This document shows, in pieces, positions 42,459 through 51,938 of a stretch of 64,000 bases of DNA (position 1 is its first letter; each line of letters starts with the position of its first letter). This DNA comes from WLMZ01 sp043753895 (GTDB taxonomy: Bacteria > Actinomycetota > Acidimicrobiia > Acidimicrobiales > Ilumatobacteraceae). The translations under genes were made by a program, and so were the position numbers. The notes below the pieces were generated by a model that saw only the letters and a program-made list of their open reading frames with translations, did no database searches and was not told the origin of the DNA. Location of the stretch: contig JAYUWK010000070.1 in the NCBI GenBank assembly GCA_043753895.1, positions 45,631-109,630 of the forward strand, in the 5' to 3' direction.

Positions 42459-43889
42459 ATGACTGTCCGTCCCACTCCCGAACAGGTGCTGTCATTGGCG
42501 CCCAACCCGAGTGCGGCCAGTGCGGCCTTGGCGTTGGCCAACCCGGCGTCGTGGTCAGCCGCCGGTTGCGATGACGGCGCGGTCTGGGGTCACTACGTGG
42601 CCGCGTCGGCCGAGCCCTACATGGTCGCCGTCGACCTGTCCGACGACGTTGCCGGCCCGGCATGCCGGTGCAACTGCCCGAGCCGCAAGATCCCCTGTAA
42701 ACACGCGCTCGGGTTGCTGTTGCTCTATGCGAACGACGGCGTCGTGCGCGCTCAACGGCTGCCGTTTGCCGCCGTGTGGTTGCAACGCCGCAGCGAGCGC
42801 GCACTCGCCGACCCTCAGCCCGACGCCGACACAATCGCGGTTGCGTCGCACGACGGGGGAGCTTCAACCGCAGTTGGCGGCCGTGTGGTGGGTGGCGGTG
42901 TACGTGCACCGCGGCCCGAACTTGGTGCGGTCGATCCCGCGCGGCTCAAGCGCCAACTCGAAAGGGCCGAGCGCATGCGCGCCGGATTGCAAGAACTCGA
43001 TCGGTGGTTGGCTGATCGCGTGCGCGCCGGCCTTGCTGCCACCGAACTCGCCGACACGGCCACCTGGGAGCGTCTGTCGGCGCGCTTGGTCGATGCGCAG
43101 TGTGGTGGTCTGGCAAACCGCGTGCGGCGCGTCGCCACCAAGGTGGGCCAGGATGCGCGCTGGCACGAAGACGTGCTCGAGGAACTCGCGATTCTGCATG
43201 CGCTCGCCGTTGGAGCTCAACGCAGCTCGCACCTGCCCGTGGAACTCGGCGATGGCGTGCACGCCGCCACGGGTCTGACGGCATCGAAGGACCACGTGCT
43301 CGAAGGCGTACCGTCAACGGCGCGCTGGATCGTTGCCGGTGAAAGCCGCACGCGTGAGGATCGCATCACAGTGCAACGCACCTGGCTCTGCGACACCGCG
43401 ATGCCGAGCACAGGTTCCACGGGGCGCACCACCTGGGCGATGGTGCTGGGATTCGGCGCGTTCGGTAACGAGGTCACTTCGCCGTATCCCATTGGCTGTG
43501 CGCTCGATGCCGATGTGCACTGGTATCCCGGCGGCATCGCGCTGCGCGCGCTGGTGGGTCGTGAGCATTCCGAGCCGACGATGTACGTGCCGGGTCCCCC
43601 TCATACATCGCTCGCAGAAGGGTTGCGCGCCTGTGGCTGGGCCATTGCAGCCGAGCCATGGCTCGAGCGTTATCCGCTGTGTATCTCTGCCGTTCCGACG
43701 CCGGTGGGCAATGGCCGTTGGGTCGTTGCCGACGACACCGGCTCGGTGCCAATCGTCGATGGCTTCTGGCGTATGGCCGAGCTGGTCTGCCTGTCTGCCG
43801 GAGCGCCCGTGCGCATCATGGGCGAGTGGAGCACCGATGGTCTCCGGCCGCTCACTGTGTGGGCCGACGGTCAGGTTGTGGTGCTGTGA
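42459..43889 (+). CDS. SWIM zinc-finger protein (YehQ-like)
   Basis: A 476-residue protein. Residues 55-85 hold a SWIM finger, C-R-C-N-C-P-S-R-K-I-P-C-K-H-A-L-G-L, with the CxCx(n)CxH metal ligands that bind nucleic acid or protein. The remainder has no recognised domain. It is the first gene of a five-gene overlapping run and matches the SWIM protein of the yehL/yehM/yehP/yehQ cluster. The ATG at 42459 lies just after the repeat array. Its stop overlaps the next gene as GTGA. Confidence 0.85.
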   Translation: MTVRPTPEQVLSLAPNPSAASAALALANPASWSAAGCDDGAVWGHYVAASAEPYMVAVDLSDDVAGPACRCNCPSRKIPCKHALGLLLLYANDGVVRAQRLPFAAVWLQRRSERALADPQPDADTIAVASHDGGASTAVGGRVVGGGVRAPRPELGAVDPARLKRQLERAERMRAGLQELDRWLADRVRAGLAATELADTATWERLSARLVDAQCGGLANRVRRVATKVGQDARWHEDVLEELAILHALAVGAQRSSHLPVELGDGVHAATGLTASKDHVLEGVPSTARWIVAGESRTREDRITVQRTWLCDTAMPSTGSTGRTTWAMVLGFGAFGNEVTSPYPIGCALDADVHWYPGGIALRALVGREHSEPTMYVPGPPHTSLAEGLRACGWAIAAEPWLERYPLCISAVPTPVGNGRWVVADDTGSVPIVDGFWRMAELVCLSAGAPVRIMGEWSTDGLRPLTVWADGQVVVL

Positions 43890-44743
43890 CTGCGACCCCA
43901 GCCGACGACGGTTGCAACATGGTTGGCGCACGCGACCTCGGCGAATCGGCGGCCGCTGAGTGGGCGCAGCTCGTCACCACGGCGGTGCTCGGCACCGACC
44001 GTCGTCCACTTCCACTCGCCACGCCGGGTTGGGAACCACTGGCGACGGCGGCGACGGCGGCGGCGGCCGATCCCGGTGTGGAGTTACTCGATCGGGCGGC
44101 ATCGGTTGCCACTGCCCGCCGTGCCGGCGTTCAGCCCAACCCTGCGCCTCCCCGCATCGAACCCGCGCCTGCAGATGTTCGCGCTCGGTGCCCAGCGGAA
44201 GCAACGTCGCTGCTTGGCCGGCTGCTGCGCGGCGAGCACGACGTGTTGCTCCCTGAGTGGTTTGCGTTGTGCGAACTCGCCGGCGTGCAGGTGCCGTCCC
44301 ACCTCATTCCGGCGCTGCTCCTGCGCGGCCGCCGCAACCCTGCGTTCAACGTGGTGGTGCGGCGGGTCATCGGTGCCAGAGCCGCCTGGCTGGCCGACGC
44401 GATGCCCGAGCTCGGCATCAAGAAGTTGCCGGGGCCGGTGCCCGACGGTGCGCCGCCGTTCCTCCCGCCATCACCACCGCCTGACAGTGGCGCTGTCGTC
44501 ACCGCCATCAGCTCTGCGTTTCACGATCGCGCCGCCACGTGGGCGGCCGCAGCCCAACTTCGCACTGCGGTCGCTTCTCTCGACGCGGTGTGGTTGCCGG
44601 CGTTGATCCTCGAACTACAGCGAGCGCCGTTCTCGTCGGTCACCGAGCGCACGAGGGTCGATGTGCTGGGCCTGGCCCAGGCTCGCCAACACCTCGTCGC
44701 CTGTCTGCAACCGGCGGGAACGCGTGTACGGTTGGCGCCGTGA
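43886..44743 (+). CDS. DUF5691-family protein
   Basis: A 285-residue protein beginning at a GTG that overlaps the SWIM stop. Early W-A-Q-L-V-T-T-A-V-L-G-T-D-R-R-P-L and later H-D-R-A-A-T-W-A-A-A-A-Q-L-R fit DUF5691, a family seen with MoxR/VWA clusters. No catalytic residues are recognised; it may be an adaptor or scaffold. Its end overlaps the start of the ATPase gene (GTGA). Confidence 0.75.
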   Translation: MTATPADDGCNMVGARDLGESAAAEWAQLVTTAVLGTDRRPLPLATPGWEPLATAATAAAADPGVELLDRAASVATARRAGVQPNPAPPRIEPAPADVRARCPAEATSLLGRLLRGEHDVLLPEWFALCELAGVQVPSHLIPALLLRGRRNPAFNVVVRRVIGARAAWLADAMPELGIKKLPGPVPDGAPPFLPPSPPPDSGAVVTAISSAFHDRAATWAAAAQLRTAVASLDAVWLPALILELQRAPFSSVTERTRVDVLGLAQARQHLVACLQPAGTRVRLAP

Positions 44744-45801
44744 GTCCCCCCGTGCCGCCGTTCGCCAGTGCCGATGTACTCCGGCCCCATGCAGAGCACG
44801 AATTCGCCCACGAATTGGCCGCGCTCGCAGCGTGTGACACACGCGAGCGGCCACCGCGCTGGCATCTCTCGCCATGGTCGGTGGTCGAGTACCTCATGGG
44901 AGCCACACTGCCCGACGGCACCGTTATTTCTGCAAAGTACATCGGCCCGCGTCGGCTGATGGAGGTTGCGGTGGCCACATTGGCCACCGATAGAGCCCTG
45001 TTACTGCTCGGTCTCCCCGGCACCGCGAAGACTTGGGTCAGCGAGCATCTCGCAGCGGCCATCAGCGGCGACTCCACGCTGTTGGTGCAGGGCACCGCGG
45101 GTACCGCCGAGGAAGCAGTGCGGTACGGATGGAACTACGCGCGTCTGTTGGCTGAAGGGCCGAGTTCAGCGGCACTCGTTCCGTCGCCGGTGTATCGGGC
45201 GATGGAGCACGGTTCCATCGTGCGTATCGAAGAACTCACGCGCATGCCGAGCGATGTGCAGGACGCGCTCATCACGGTACTCAGCGAGAAGGTATTGCCC
45301 ATCCCCGAACTCGGTGGCGAGATGCAGGCGCGGCCCGGCTTCAACCTCATCGCCACGGCGAACAACCGAGACCGGGGCGTGAACGAACTGTCCAGCGCGC
45401 TGCGTCGACGCTTCAACACCGTGGTCTTGCCAACCCCGGCAAGCGTGGAAGAAGAAGTACTCATCGTCACCCAGCGCGTCGCTGCGCTGTCCAACATGTT
45501 GACCCTCCCGGAGGTGACGGCATCGGCCGACGAGATTCGGCGCGTCGTCACCGTATTTCGCGAGTTGCGCAGCGGCCAGAGCGAGGACGGCCGCATCAAG
45601 TTCAAGACCCCATCCGGAACGATGAGTACGGCAGAAGCAATCTCGGTGATGGTGCAGGGCATTTCGATGGCGGCACATCTCGGCGACGGCAATCTGCGCT
45701 TCGACGCACTGCTGAGCGGTATCGAATCCACCGTGATCAAGGATCCCGTACACGACACCGTCGTGTGGCGCGAGTACCTCGATTCGCTATCGATCCGCTG
45801 A
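44740..45801 (+). CDS. MoxR-family AAA+ ATPase (YehL-like)
   Basis: A 353-residue AAA+ protein. Walker A is G-L-P-G-T-A-K-T (about 90-97), Walker B is I-V-R-I-E-E-L-T-R with paired glutamates, and A-T-A-N-N-R-D-R-G-V is sensor 1; L-R-R-R-F is the arginine finger region. MoxR ATPases usually work with VWA proteins to insert metals or remodel complexes. Here the VWA partner is two genes downstream. The GTG start overlaps the previous stop by four bases. Confidence 0.9.
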   Translation: MSPPVPPFASADVLRPHAEHEFAHELAALAACDTRERPPRWHLSPWSVVEYLMGATLPDGTVISAKYIGPRRLMEVAVATLATDRALLLLGLPGTAKTWVSEHLAAAISGDSTLLVQGTAGTAEEAVRYGWNYARLLAEGPSSAALVPSPVYRAMEHGSIVRIEELTRMPSDVQDALITVLSEKVLPIPELGGEMQARPGFNLIATANNRDRGVNELSSALRRRFNTVVLPTPASVEEEVLIVTQRVAALSNMLTLPEVTASADEIRRVVTVFRELRSGQSEDGRIKFKTPSGTMSTAEAISVMVQGISMAAHLGDGNLRFDALLSGIESTVIKDPVHDTVVWREYLDSLSIR

Positions 45802-45805
45802 CGCC

Positions 45806-48058
45806 GTGCAGGTTGCGTCACAGCCCCCAGCCGCCGAGGCAGCCGTGCGGTTGCACGGCATCCGCCACCATGGCCCTGGTTCGGCGCTGGCACTACGCCG
45901 GGCCCTGAACCTCGAGCAGCCCGACATCGTGCTCATCGAAGGCCCGCGCGAGGCTGATGCCATTGCTGCGCTGGCTGGGGATCCCACCATGCGCCCGCCC
46001 GTCACCATGCTCGGTTATGCGGTCGATCATCCGGACAACGCGGTGTTTCACCCCTATGCGTCGTTCAGTCCGGAGTGGGTGGCGTTGCGCTGGGCCTTCG
46101 ACGCCGATGTGCCGGTGCGCTTCATCGATCTCGCCCTCGCGAACACGCTCGCAGCATGGCCATCCGAGGTGCAGGCCAGTTTGTCCGACCGCGAGCAACG
46201 ACCGCTCGATCCACTCGGTGAGTTGGCCGGTGCTGCAGGGTACGACGATGCCGAGCGATGGTGGGAAGACGTCGTCGAGCATCGCAACGGAACCTCGCTG
46301 TTCGAGGCCGTGGCCGAGGCGATGGCGGTACTGCGTGAGGCCTACGATCCCCACCTCGTACCGAGCGACCCAATGGAGCGTCGCCGCGAGGCGCAGATGC
46401 GTGCGGGCATCCGCGGTGCTCTCAAAGATGGCTACACCCGCGTGGCGGTGGTGTGCGGCGCGTGGCATGTCCCAGCGCTGGGCAACGCGTCCGATCCGAA
46501 ACAGGCGCGCAGCGACACGGCACTGTTGCGAGGCATGCCAAAGACCAAAGTCGCGATCACATGGGTGCCGTGGACCCATCGCCGTCTCGCCTCGGCAACC
46601 GGATACGGAGCCGGGGTCACCTCGCCCGGTTGGTATCACCACCTATTTACTCACCCCGGCAACGACACGATTGCGCGCTGGTTCATCGAGGCCGCGCGAG
46701 TGTTGCGCGCTGCCGACTACGGAGCATCGGCGGCCGACGTGGTCGAGGCCACCCGTCTGGCTACCTCGCTCGCTGCCTTGCGCGGCCGACCACTGGCCGG
46801 GCTGGTCGAGGTCAACGACGCGGCACAGGCCGTGCTCGGTGATGGCACCGATATTCCCATGCGGTTGCTCAGCAACGAACTCATCGTCGGCACTCTCATC
46901 GGCCAGGTTCCCGCACACACGCCGATGGTTCCACTTGCAAGAAACCTGACGTTGGAGCAGAAGCGGGTCAGGCTCAAGCCCGAGGCCGCGCCGCGCTCGC
47001 TCGAGCTCGACCTGCGTAAGCCGCTCGATTTGGCGCGGTCGCGGCTGCTGCATCGGTTGACGGTGCTGCGCGTGCCCTGGGGACGCGAGGTCGATGGGCG
47101 ACGGTCGGTGGGCACCTTCCGAGAAACATGGCAGCTCTGCTGGGAGCCCGAACTTGAGGTACGGCTGATCGAGTCATCGGCGTTGGGCACCACCGTCGAG
47201 GCCGCCGCCTTAGCGTCACTCGCTCAGCAAGCGGCCAACGCTGCCACCATTGCCGAACTCACCCACGCCGTCGAGCAATGTCTGCTCGCCGATCTCGGCG
47301 CCGCATTGCCCGGACTCGTGCAACTCGTGGGCGATCGTGCTGCGCTCGATCTCGACGTGGCGCGCCTGATGGCCGCTGTGCCAGCACTGGCCCGCACGGT
47401 TCGCTATGGCGACGTGCGTGGCACCGACGCGCAAGCCCTCGGCGATGTGCTCGCCAGCATGGTCATGCGTGTGTGCGCTGGTCTGGTGCCGGCGTGTCTG
47501 AGTCTCGACGACGACAGTGCCGTTTTGATGGCGATGCGCCTCAACGACCTGCAGTCGGCACTGTCGCTGTTGGTCGGCGGCGCCGATCTGGTGGGAGTCT
47601 TCCATGACGCATTAGTCGAAGTGATCGAGCGTGACCTCGTGCACGCATCGTTGCAGGGCCGCGCAACACGCGTGCTCTCCGATGCTGGTCGCCTGCCCGC
47701 CGAGAAGGTATCGGGCCGCGTCAGTCGTGCGCTGTCGCGCGGCACGTCTGCGTCCGATGGCGCAGCATTCATCGAGGGTTTCCTCGGCGACTCCGGCACG
47801 GTGCTGGTGCACGACGCCGATCTGCTCGGCCTGCTCGACGGATGGCTGGCCACCCTCGATGCGTCGTCGTTCGTCGAGACACTGCCACTGCTGCGCCGCA
47901 CGTTCGGCACCTTCGATGTTGCCGAGCGCCGCCAGATCGGCGAGCGAGTGCGCTCGGGCGGCCCACCTGCTGTCGCGCTCGGTGCCAGCGCCCTCGACCC
48001 CGAACGCGTCGCGGCGGGTTTGCACACGATCGCCCAACTGCTCGGTGCCGCACAATGA
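45806..48058 (+). CDS. DUF5682-family protein (YehM-like)
   Basis: A 750-residue protein. The N-terminal domain has H-G-I-R-H-H-G-P-G-S-A-L-A-L-R and P-D-I-V-L-I-E-G-P-R-E-A-D, and later V-V-C-G-A-W-H-V-P-A-L. This His/Glu/His spacing recalls TraB/ChaN-type proteins, so a metal-dependent hydrolase or binding role is possible; this is inference only. It matches E. coli YehM in type and place. A GTG start lies 4 bases after the ATPase gene, and its stop overlaps the VWA start as ATGA. Confidence 0.85.
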   Translation: MQVASQPPAAEAAVRLHGIRHHGPGSALALRRALNLEQPDIVLIEGPREADAIAALAGDPTMRPPVTMLGYAVDHPDNAVFHPYASFSPEWVALRWAFDADVPVRFIDLALANTLAAWPSEVQASLSDREQRPLDPLGELAGAAGYDDAERWWEDVVEHRNGTSLFEAVAEAMAVLREAYDPHLVPSDPMERRREAQMRAGIRGALKDGYTRVAVVCGAWHVPALGNASDPKQARSDTALLRGMPKTKVAITWVPWTHRRLASATGYGAGVTSPGWYHHLFTHPGNDTIARWFIEAARVLRAADYGASAADVVEATRLATSLAALRGRPLAGLVEVNDAAQAVLGDGTDIPMRLLSNELIVGTLIGQVPAHTPMVPLARNLTLEQKRVRLKPEAAPRSLELDLRKPLDLARSRLLHRLTVLRVPWGREVDGRRSVGTFRETWQLCWEPELEVRLIESSALGTTVEAAALASLAQQAANAATIAELTHAVEQCLLADLGAALPGLVQLVGDRAALDLDVARLMAAVPALARTVRYGDVRGTDAQALGDVLASMVMRVCAGLVPACLSLDDDSAVLMAMRLNDLQSALSLLVGGADLVGVFHDALVEVIERDLVHASLQGRATRVLSDAGRLPAEKVSGRVSRALSRGTSASDGAAFIEGFLGDSGTVLVHDADLLGLLDGWLATLDASSFVETLPLLRRTFGTFDVAERRQIGERVRSGGPPAVALGASALDPERVAAGLHTIAQLLGAAQ

Positions 48059-49287
48059 CCCACGACCTCTTTTCATCTGGCGACGATTCGTATCGCGTCC
48101 ACGAGGGCGAACGTCTGCGTCGCTGGCGAATGGTGCTCGGTGCCGGCGATGCCGATGCCGATTCCGGTGACAGCACCGGTGTGCGCCTCGAAGGTGACGA
48201 TCGGCAGATGGACGCAGCGTTGAGCGCGCTCTACGACGCTCCGCCGGCATCGGCTCCGCGCGGTCGCGGCGCCAAGCGCACGGGTGGTCTGGCCGCATCG
48301 GCGCCGAACGTGGCCCGCTGGTTGGGCGACATTCGTCGGTACTTCCCGTCTGGCGTGGTGCAGGTGATGCAACGCGATGCGATCGAGCGGCTCAACCTGC
48401 AGCGCATGTTGCTCGAACCCGAGATGCTCGAAGCCATCGAACCCGACATCCACCTCGTCGCCACGCTGCTAGCCCTGCAACACCTGCTCCCCGACACCAC
48501 ACGCGCGACCGCGCGGCTGGTGGTGTCCAACGTGGTCGACCAATTGCACGATCGTCTCGCCCAGCCCACGCTGCAGGCGGTGCGTGGCGCTCTCGCTCGT
48601 TCGGCGCGCACGCAACGACCGCGCCACAGTGACATCGATTGGGATCGCACCATCCGAGCCAACCTCGCCAACTATCAGCCCGCATTGAGAACCGTGATCC
48701 CCGAACGGCTCGTCGGCTACGCACGTCGAGAAACGGCGATGCGTCGCGAGATCATCATCGCCATCGATCAGAGCGGTTCGATGAGCGACAGTGTTGTCTA
48801 CGCCAGTGTCTTCGGCGCGGCCCTCGCCTCGGTGCGGTCGCTACACACACGCCTCGTCGCGTTCGACACAACCGTGGTCAATCTCACCGAGCACTTGCAC
48901 GACCCGGTCGATCTGTTGTTCGGCATCCAGCTCGGCGGTGGTACCGACATCAACCGGGCCATGGCATATTGCCAGTCGATCATCAGCCGCCCGGCTGACA
49001 CCGTGCTCATCCTCATCAGCGATCTCCACGAGGGCACGCCTGGTGGCGACTTCGTTGCGCGCATCGCGTCGATGGCGCGCATTGGGGTCACCTGTGTCGC
49101 CCTGCTGGCACTCAGCGATCAGGGTGCACCGGCGTTCGATCGCGAGGCAGCCGGGGCGCTCGCGGAGCTCGGCGTGCCCGCCTTCGCGTGCACGCCGAGC
49201 GTGTTTCCAGATTTGCTTGCCGCCGCCATCAACCACCGCGATCTCGGTGCCTGGGCGGGCGAACACGGGTTGGTGACGCGGTCGTGA
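48055..49287 (+). CDS. VWA-domain protein (YehP-like)
   Basis: A 410-residue protein whose C-terminal half (about 235-400) is a von Willebrand A domain. The MIDAS site is intact: A-I-D-Q-S-G-S-M-S, the T in G-G-G-T-D-I-N-R-A and the D in I-S-D-L-H-E-G. The N-terminal 230 residues are helical and unrecognised. It closes the overlapping operon and is the expected partner of the MoxR ATPase. Confidence 0.9.
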   Translation: MTHDLFSSGDDSYRVHEGERLRRWRMVLGAGDADADSGDSTGVRLEGDDRQMDAALSALYDAPPASAPRGRGAKRTGGLAASAPNVARWLGDIRRYFPSGVVQVMQRDAIERLNLQRMLLEPEMLEAIEPDIHLVATLLALQHLLPDTTRATARLVVSNVVDQLHDRLAQPTLQAVRGALARSARTQRPRHSDIDWDRTIRANLANYQPALRTVIPERLVGYARRETAMRREIIIAIDQSGSMSDSVVYASVFGAALASVRSLHTRLVAFDTTVVNLTEHLHDPVDLLFGIQLGGGTDINRAMAYCQSIISRPADTVLILISDLHEGTPGGDFVARIASMARIGVTCVALLALSDQGAPAFDREAAGALAELGVPAFACTPSVFPDLLAAAINHRDLGAWAGEHGLVTRS

Positions 49288-49335
49288 CCGCGACTGTTTG
49301 CTCGGCCTGTTGCGGGCCTGTCTTTTGGGCCTGTT

Positions 49336-51510
49336 TCAGTCGCCCTGTGGGCGGCGCTTGTCGGACGAGGCCGGACCAGGCTTGTAGCCGCCGGGCTTGA
49401 AGCCGCCGCTGCGTGCGCCGGCCGACTTGTATCCGCCTGCCGGCTTGCCCGAGCTCCCGTACGCCGGCTTGCCTGAGCTGCCGTACGTCGGCTTGCCTGA
49501 GCTGCCGTACGCCGGCTTGCCCGAGCTGCCGTACGCCGGCTTATTGGAGCTGCTGTACGCCGGCTTATCGGAGCGACCCTTGTAGCCGCCGCCCGAGCCG
49601 GAACTGCCGCCGGGATAGCCTCCGGGTCGATCGGAGCGACCCTTGTAGCTGCCGCCCGTGCCGGCACCTGCGCCGTAGCTGGGTCGGCTCGGACGTGCAT
49701 CACCACGCGGTGCTGCCGAACGGTCGTCGCCGTAGCGCGAGCGCTCGCCGGCAGCGTCGTCACGATTGCGCCACGGGCGATCGCTATTGCCGTCGCGCCC
49801 ATAGGGGGGACGCTGGCCATCGCTGGCGAAGCCGGGACGGTCACCCGTTGCACGGTGGGCGCCGGGCCGATGCTCATCGGTGCGCTCGGGGCTGAAGCGA
49901 GGACGATCGTCGCGGTTCACTCGACCGCGCTCATTGGAGCGGTCGTCGTCGCGACGCGGACGTGGTGACGCATCGCTGCGAGGTGGGCGCGGTGACCAGT
50001 CGTTGCGGTCACGCGGAGGCCCGTCGGTGCGTGTTCCGCGGTAGCCGCCGCGGTCCGCACCGCGCTCGGCGCCGTAGGACGGCCGTTCGCGAGCCGCTGG
50101 GGCATCGCTGCGACCCGCAGAACCGCCTCGGTCGTTGTAAGAAGGACGGTCGTTGTAGTTCGGACGGTCGTTGTAGTTCGGCCGGTCGTTGTAGTTCGGC
50201 CGGTCGTTGTAGGCGGGCCGATCGTTACGGTCGCCATGCCCACCACGGTCGTTGCGGTCGGAGTACCCACCTCGGCTGCCGCGATCGCTGTAGCTGCCTC
50301 GGTCGGCGTTGCGGTCGCCGCGGCCCGAGTACCCGCCACGCTCACGCTCGCCGCGGTCGCGATTTCCGGTCTCGCGCTCGCTGGCCGGCACGCGCTCGAC
50401 GGGCTTCTCGCCCTGCTCCCAGCTGACATCTGCGTCCACGTTGTCGCTCATCCGCTGCGCAATGCGCTGGCGGCTCGGCGGCACGAACGCGATGACCGCG
50501 CCAGCTGCACCGGCACGGCCGGTGCGACCCGAACGGTGGGTGTAGTCCTTGTCGTTGTCCGGCATGTCGTAGTGCAACACGAGGCTCACGTTGTCGACGT
50601 GGATGCCGCGTGCGGCGACGTCGGTGGCCACGAGCGCCTGAATCTTGCCGCGCTTGAAATCGTCGAGCGTGCGCTGGCGCACGGCCTGACTGCGCGCGCC
50701 GTGCAGCGCTCCGGCCTTCACCCCGGCACGGTTGAGGTCCTCGCTCACGTCGTCGACGCCGTAACGGGTCTTCACGAATACCACCGTGGGGCCGTACTCT
50801 TCGATCAGCGCAACAGCGGCGTCAAGGCGCTCGGATGGGCGGGTGACCACGAAGCGGTGATCCACGGGCGCCTGCTCCACGTCTTCCATGAGATCGTGAC
50901 GCACGGGATCCTTCATGTAATCGCGAATGATCTCCTGCACGTCGCCGTCGAGCGTTGCCGACCACAACATGGTCTGACGGGTGGTGGGCGTCATGTCAAG
51001 GATCTTGCGCACGTCGGGCATGAATCCGAGATCGGCCATCCGGTCAGCCTCGTCAATGACGCAGACTTCGACCGCGCTCAGGTCGCAGTAGCCCTTGTCG
51101 ATGATGTCGATCAGGCGCCCGGGTGTGGCCACGATCACGGAAGCGCCCTTACGCAACGAATGGATCTGCGGGCCGAACGAGGCGCCGCCGTAGATGGCCT
51201 GCACAAAACGCCACTGGGCGCGCCCCAGGGTCACGAACACTTTTTGCACCTGCTCGGCCAGTTCGCGGGTGGGTACCAGCACGAGACCGGTGGGCTTGTG
51301 CGGGGCGGCCTGGCTGATGCGCATCATCATCGGGATTCCGAAGCCGAGGGTCTTGCCCGACCCAGTGGGGGCTCGCCCACACAGGTCCTTGCCGGCGAGG
51401 GCATCGGGGAGGGTGATGGCCTGAACCGGGAACGGTTCGGTGATGCCATCAGCGGCGAGTGCGTCGACGAGGCGCGCGGGGACGCCAAGATCTGCAAATG
51501 ATTGGGACAC
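49336..51510 (-). CDS. DEAD-box RNA helicase with a long repetitive disordered tail
   Basis: A 724-residue ATP-dependent RNA helicase. The core (about 1-400) has A-P-T-G-S-G-K-T, P-T-R-E-L-A, V-I-D-E-A-D-R-M (DEAD), S-A-T and H-R-S-G-R-T-G-R-A-G. The last 330 residues are low complexity: Arg/Gly/Tyr/Asp-rich, with N-Y-N-D-R-P repeats and a Y-G-S-S-G-K-P-A repeat run near the end. Such tails bind RNA and promote condensates. The GTG at 51510 is chosen for its AAGGAG (51518-51523) and because the conserved N-terminus S-Q-S-F-A-D-L starts there. Probably a cold-adaptation or RNA-decay helicase. Confidence 0.93.
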   Translation of the reverse strand: MSQSFADLGVPARLVDALAADGITEPFPVQAITLPDALAGKDLCGRAPTGSGKTLGFGIPMMMRISQAAPHKPTGLVLVPTRELAEQVQKVFVTLGRAQWRFVQAIYGGASFGPQIHSLRKGASVIVATPGRLIDIIDKGYCDLSAVEVCVIDEADRMADLGFMPDVRKILDMTPTTRQTMLWSATLDGDVQEIIRDYMKDPVRHDLMEDVEQAPVDHRFVVTRPSERLDAAVALIEEYGPTVVFVKTRYGVDDVSEDLNRAGVKAGALHGARSQAVRQRTLDDFKRGKIQALVATDVAARGIHVDNVSLVLHYDMPDNDKDYTHRSGRTGRAGAAGAVIAFVPPSRQRIAQRMSDNVDADVSWEQGEKPVERVPASERETGNRDRGERERGGYSGRGDRNADRGSYSDRGSRGGYSDRNDRGGHGDRNDRPAYNDRPNYNDRPNYNDRPNYNDRPSYNDRGGSAGRSDAPAARERPSYGAERGADRGGYRGTRTDGPPRDRNDWSPRPPRSDASPRPRRDDDRSNERGRVNRDDRPRFSPERTDEHRPGAHRATGDRPGFASDGQRPPYGRDGNSDRPWRNRDDAAGERSRYGDDRSAAPRGDARPSRPSYGAGAGTGGSYKGRSDRPGGYPGGSSGSGGGYKGRSDKPAYSSSNKPAYGSSGKPAYGSSGKPTYGSSGKPAYGSSGKPAGGYKSAGARSGGFKPGGYKPGPASSDKRRPQGD
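49441..49570 (-). repeat. 24-bp coding repeats in the helicase tail
   Basis: A 24-base unit encoding Y-G-S-S-G-K-P-A is repeated about five times, with minor variants at the upstream end. Confidence 0.85.
50130..50225 (-). repeat. 18-bp coding repeats in the helicase tail
   Basis: An 18-base unit encoding N-Y-N-D-R-P recurs with minor changes about five times in the middle of the disordered tail. Confidence 0.8.
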
Positions 51511-51938
51511 GTTGTAGCTCCTTATGGGCGGCACACGTTCGCAGCTACTTGCCTGCGCCCAAATATGGGATGCCCAGCTACTGACGTGTGATCTGTTCCG
51601 ATGAACAGTGGACGGAGTGTATCGGAAACAAATCACAATCGCACGCATCCGTATGGCCGCTCGGGCGCGTGTCGCGCCAATTGGTGGCACATGTCGCGCC
51701 CAAGCGTCGAGTGTCCGGTCGAATCTGCGGCACCAGCAGAACGCGAATGGGCAACTCGCAGAGCACTGTTGACTTCCTGCGCCGCAAGCGCGAGTGGTTC
51801 GAGCGCTACGGACCATGGATTTCTACACCAAATGTTGTTTCGTCCTGACGTGCCAACAAGCGGGTGACCATGGCTGTGACACCTGGTTCGAACGCCGTAT
51901 CGACGCAACCAACCCTCTCGTTCAGGCAGACTGATCCC
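51511..51938 (-). promoter_or_regulatory. Leader of the helicase mRNA and surrounding gene-free stretch
   Basis: About 430 bases separate the helicase start from the DUF3303-VOC gene. Nearest the helicase, the sequence AGCTAC at the ribosome-binding site (51514-51519) has two upstream complements, GTAGCT, on the same strand (51543-51548 and 51576-51581). Pairing would hide AAGGAG. This could be a temperature- or helicase-responsive leader, as for other cold-shock DEAD-box genes, but no family is matched. The rest holds no convincing gene. Confidence 0.35.

Noticed and set aside
50236..51501. A 421-codon plus-strand frame opposite the helicase
   Set aside because: The helicase motifs are on the other strand; the opposite frame has no recognisable features.
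51591..51848. Small plus-strand reading frames in the helicase upstream region
   Set aside because: No ribosome site, domain or coding-like pattern supports them.
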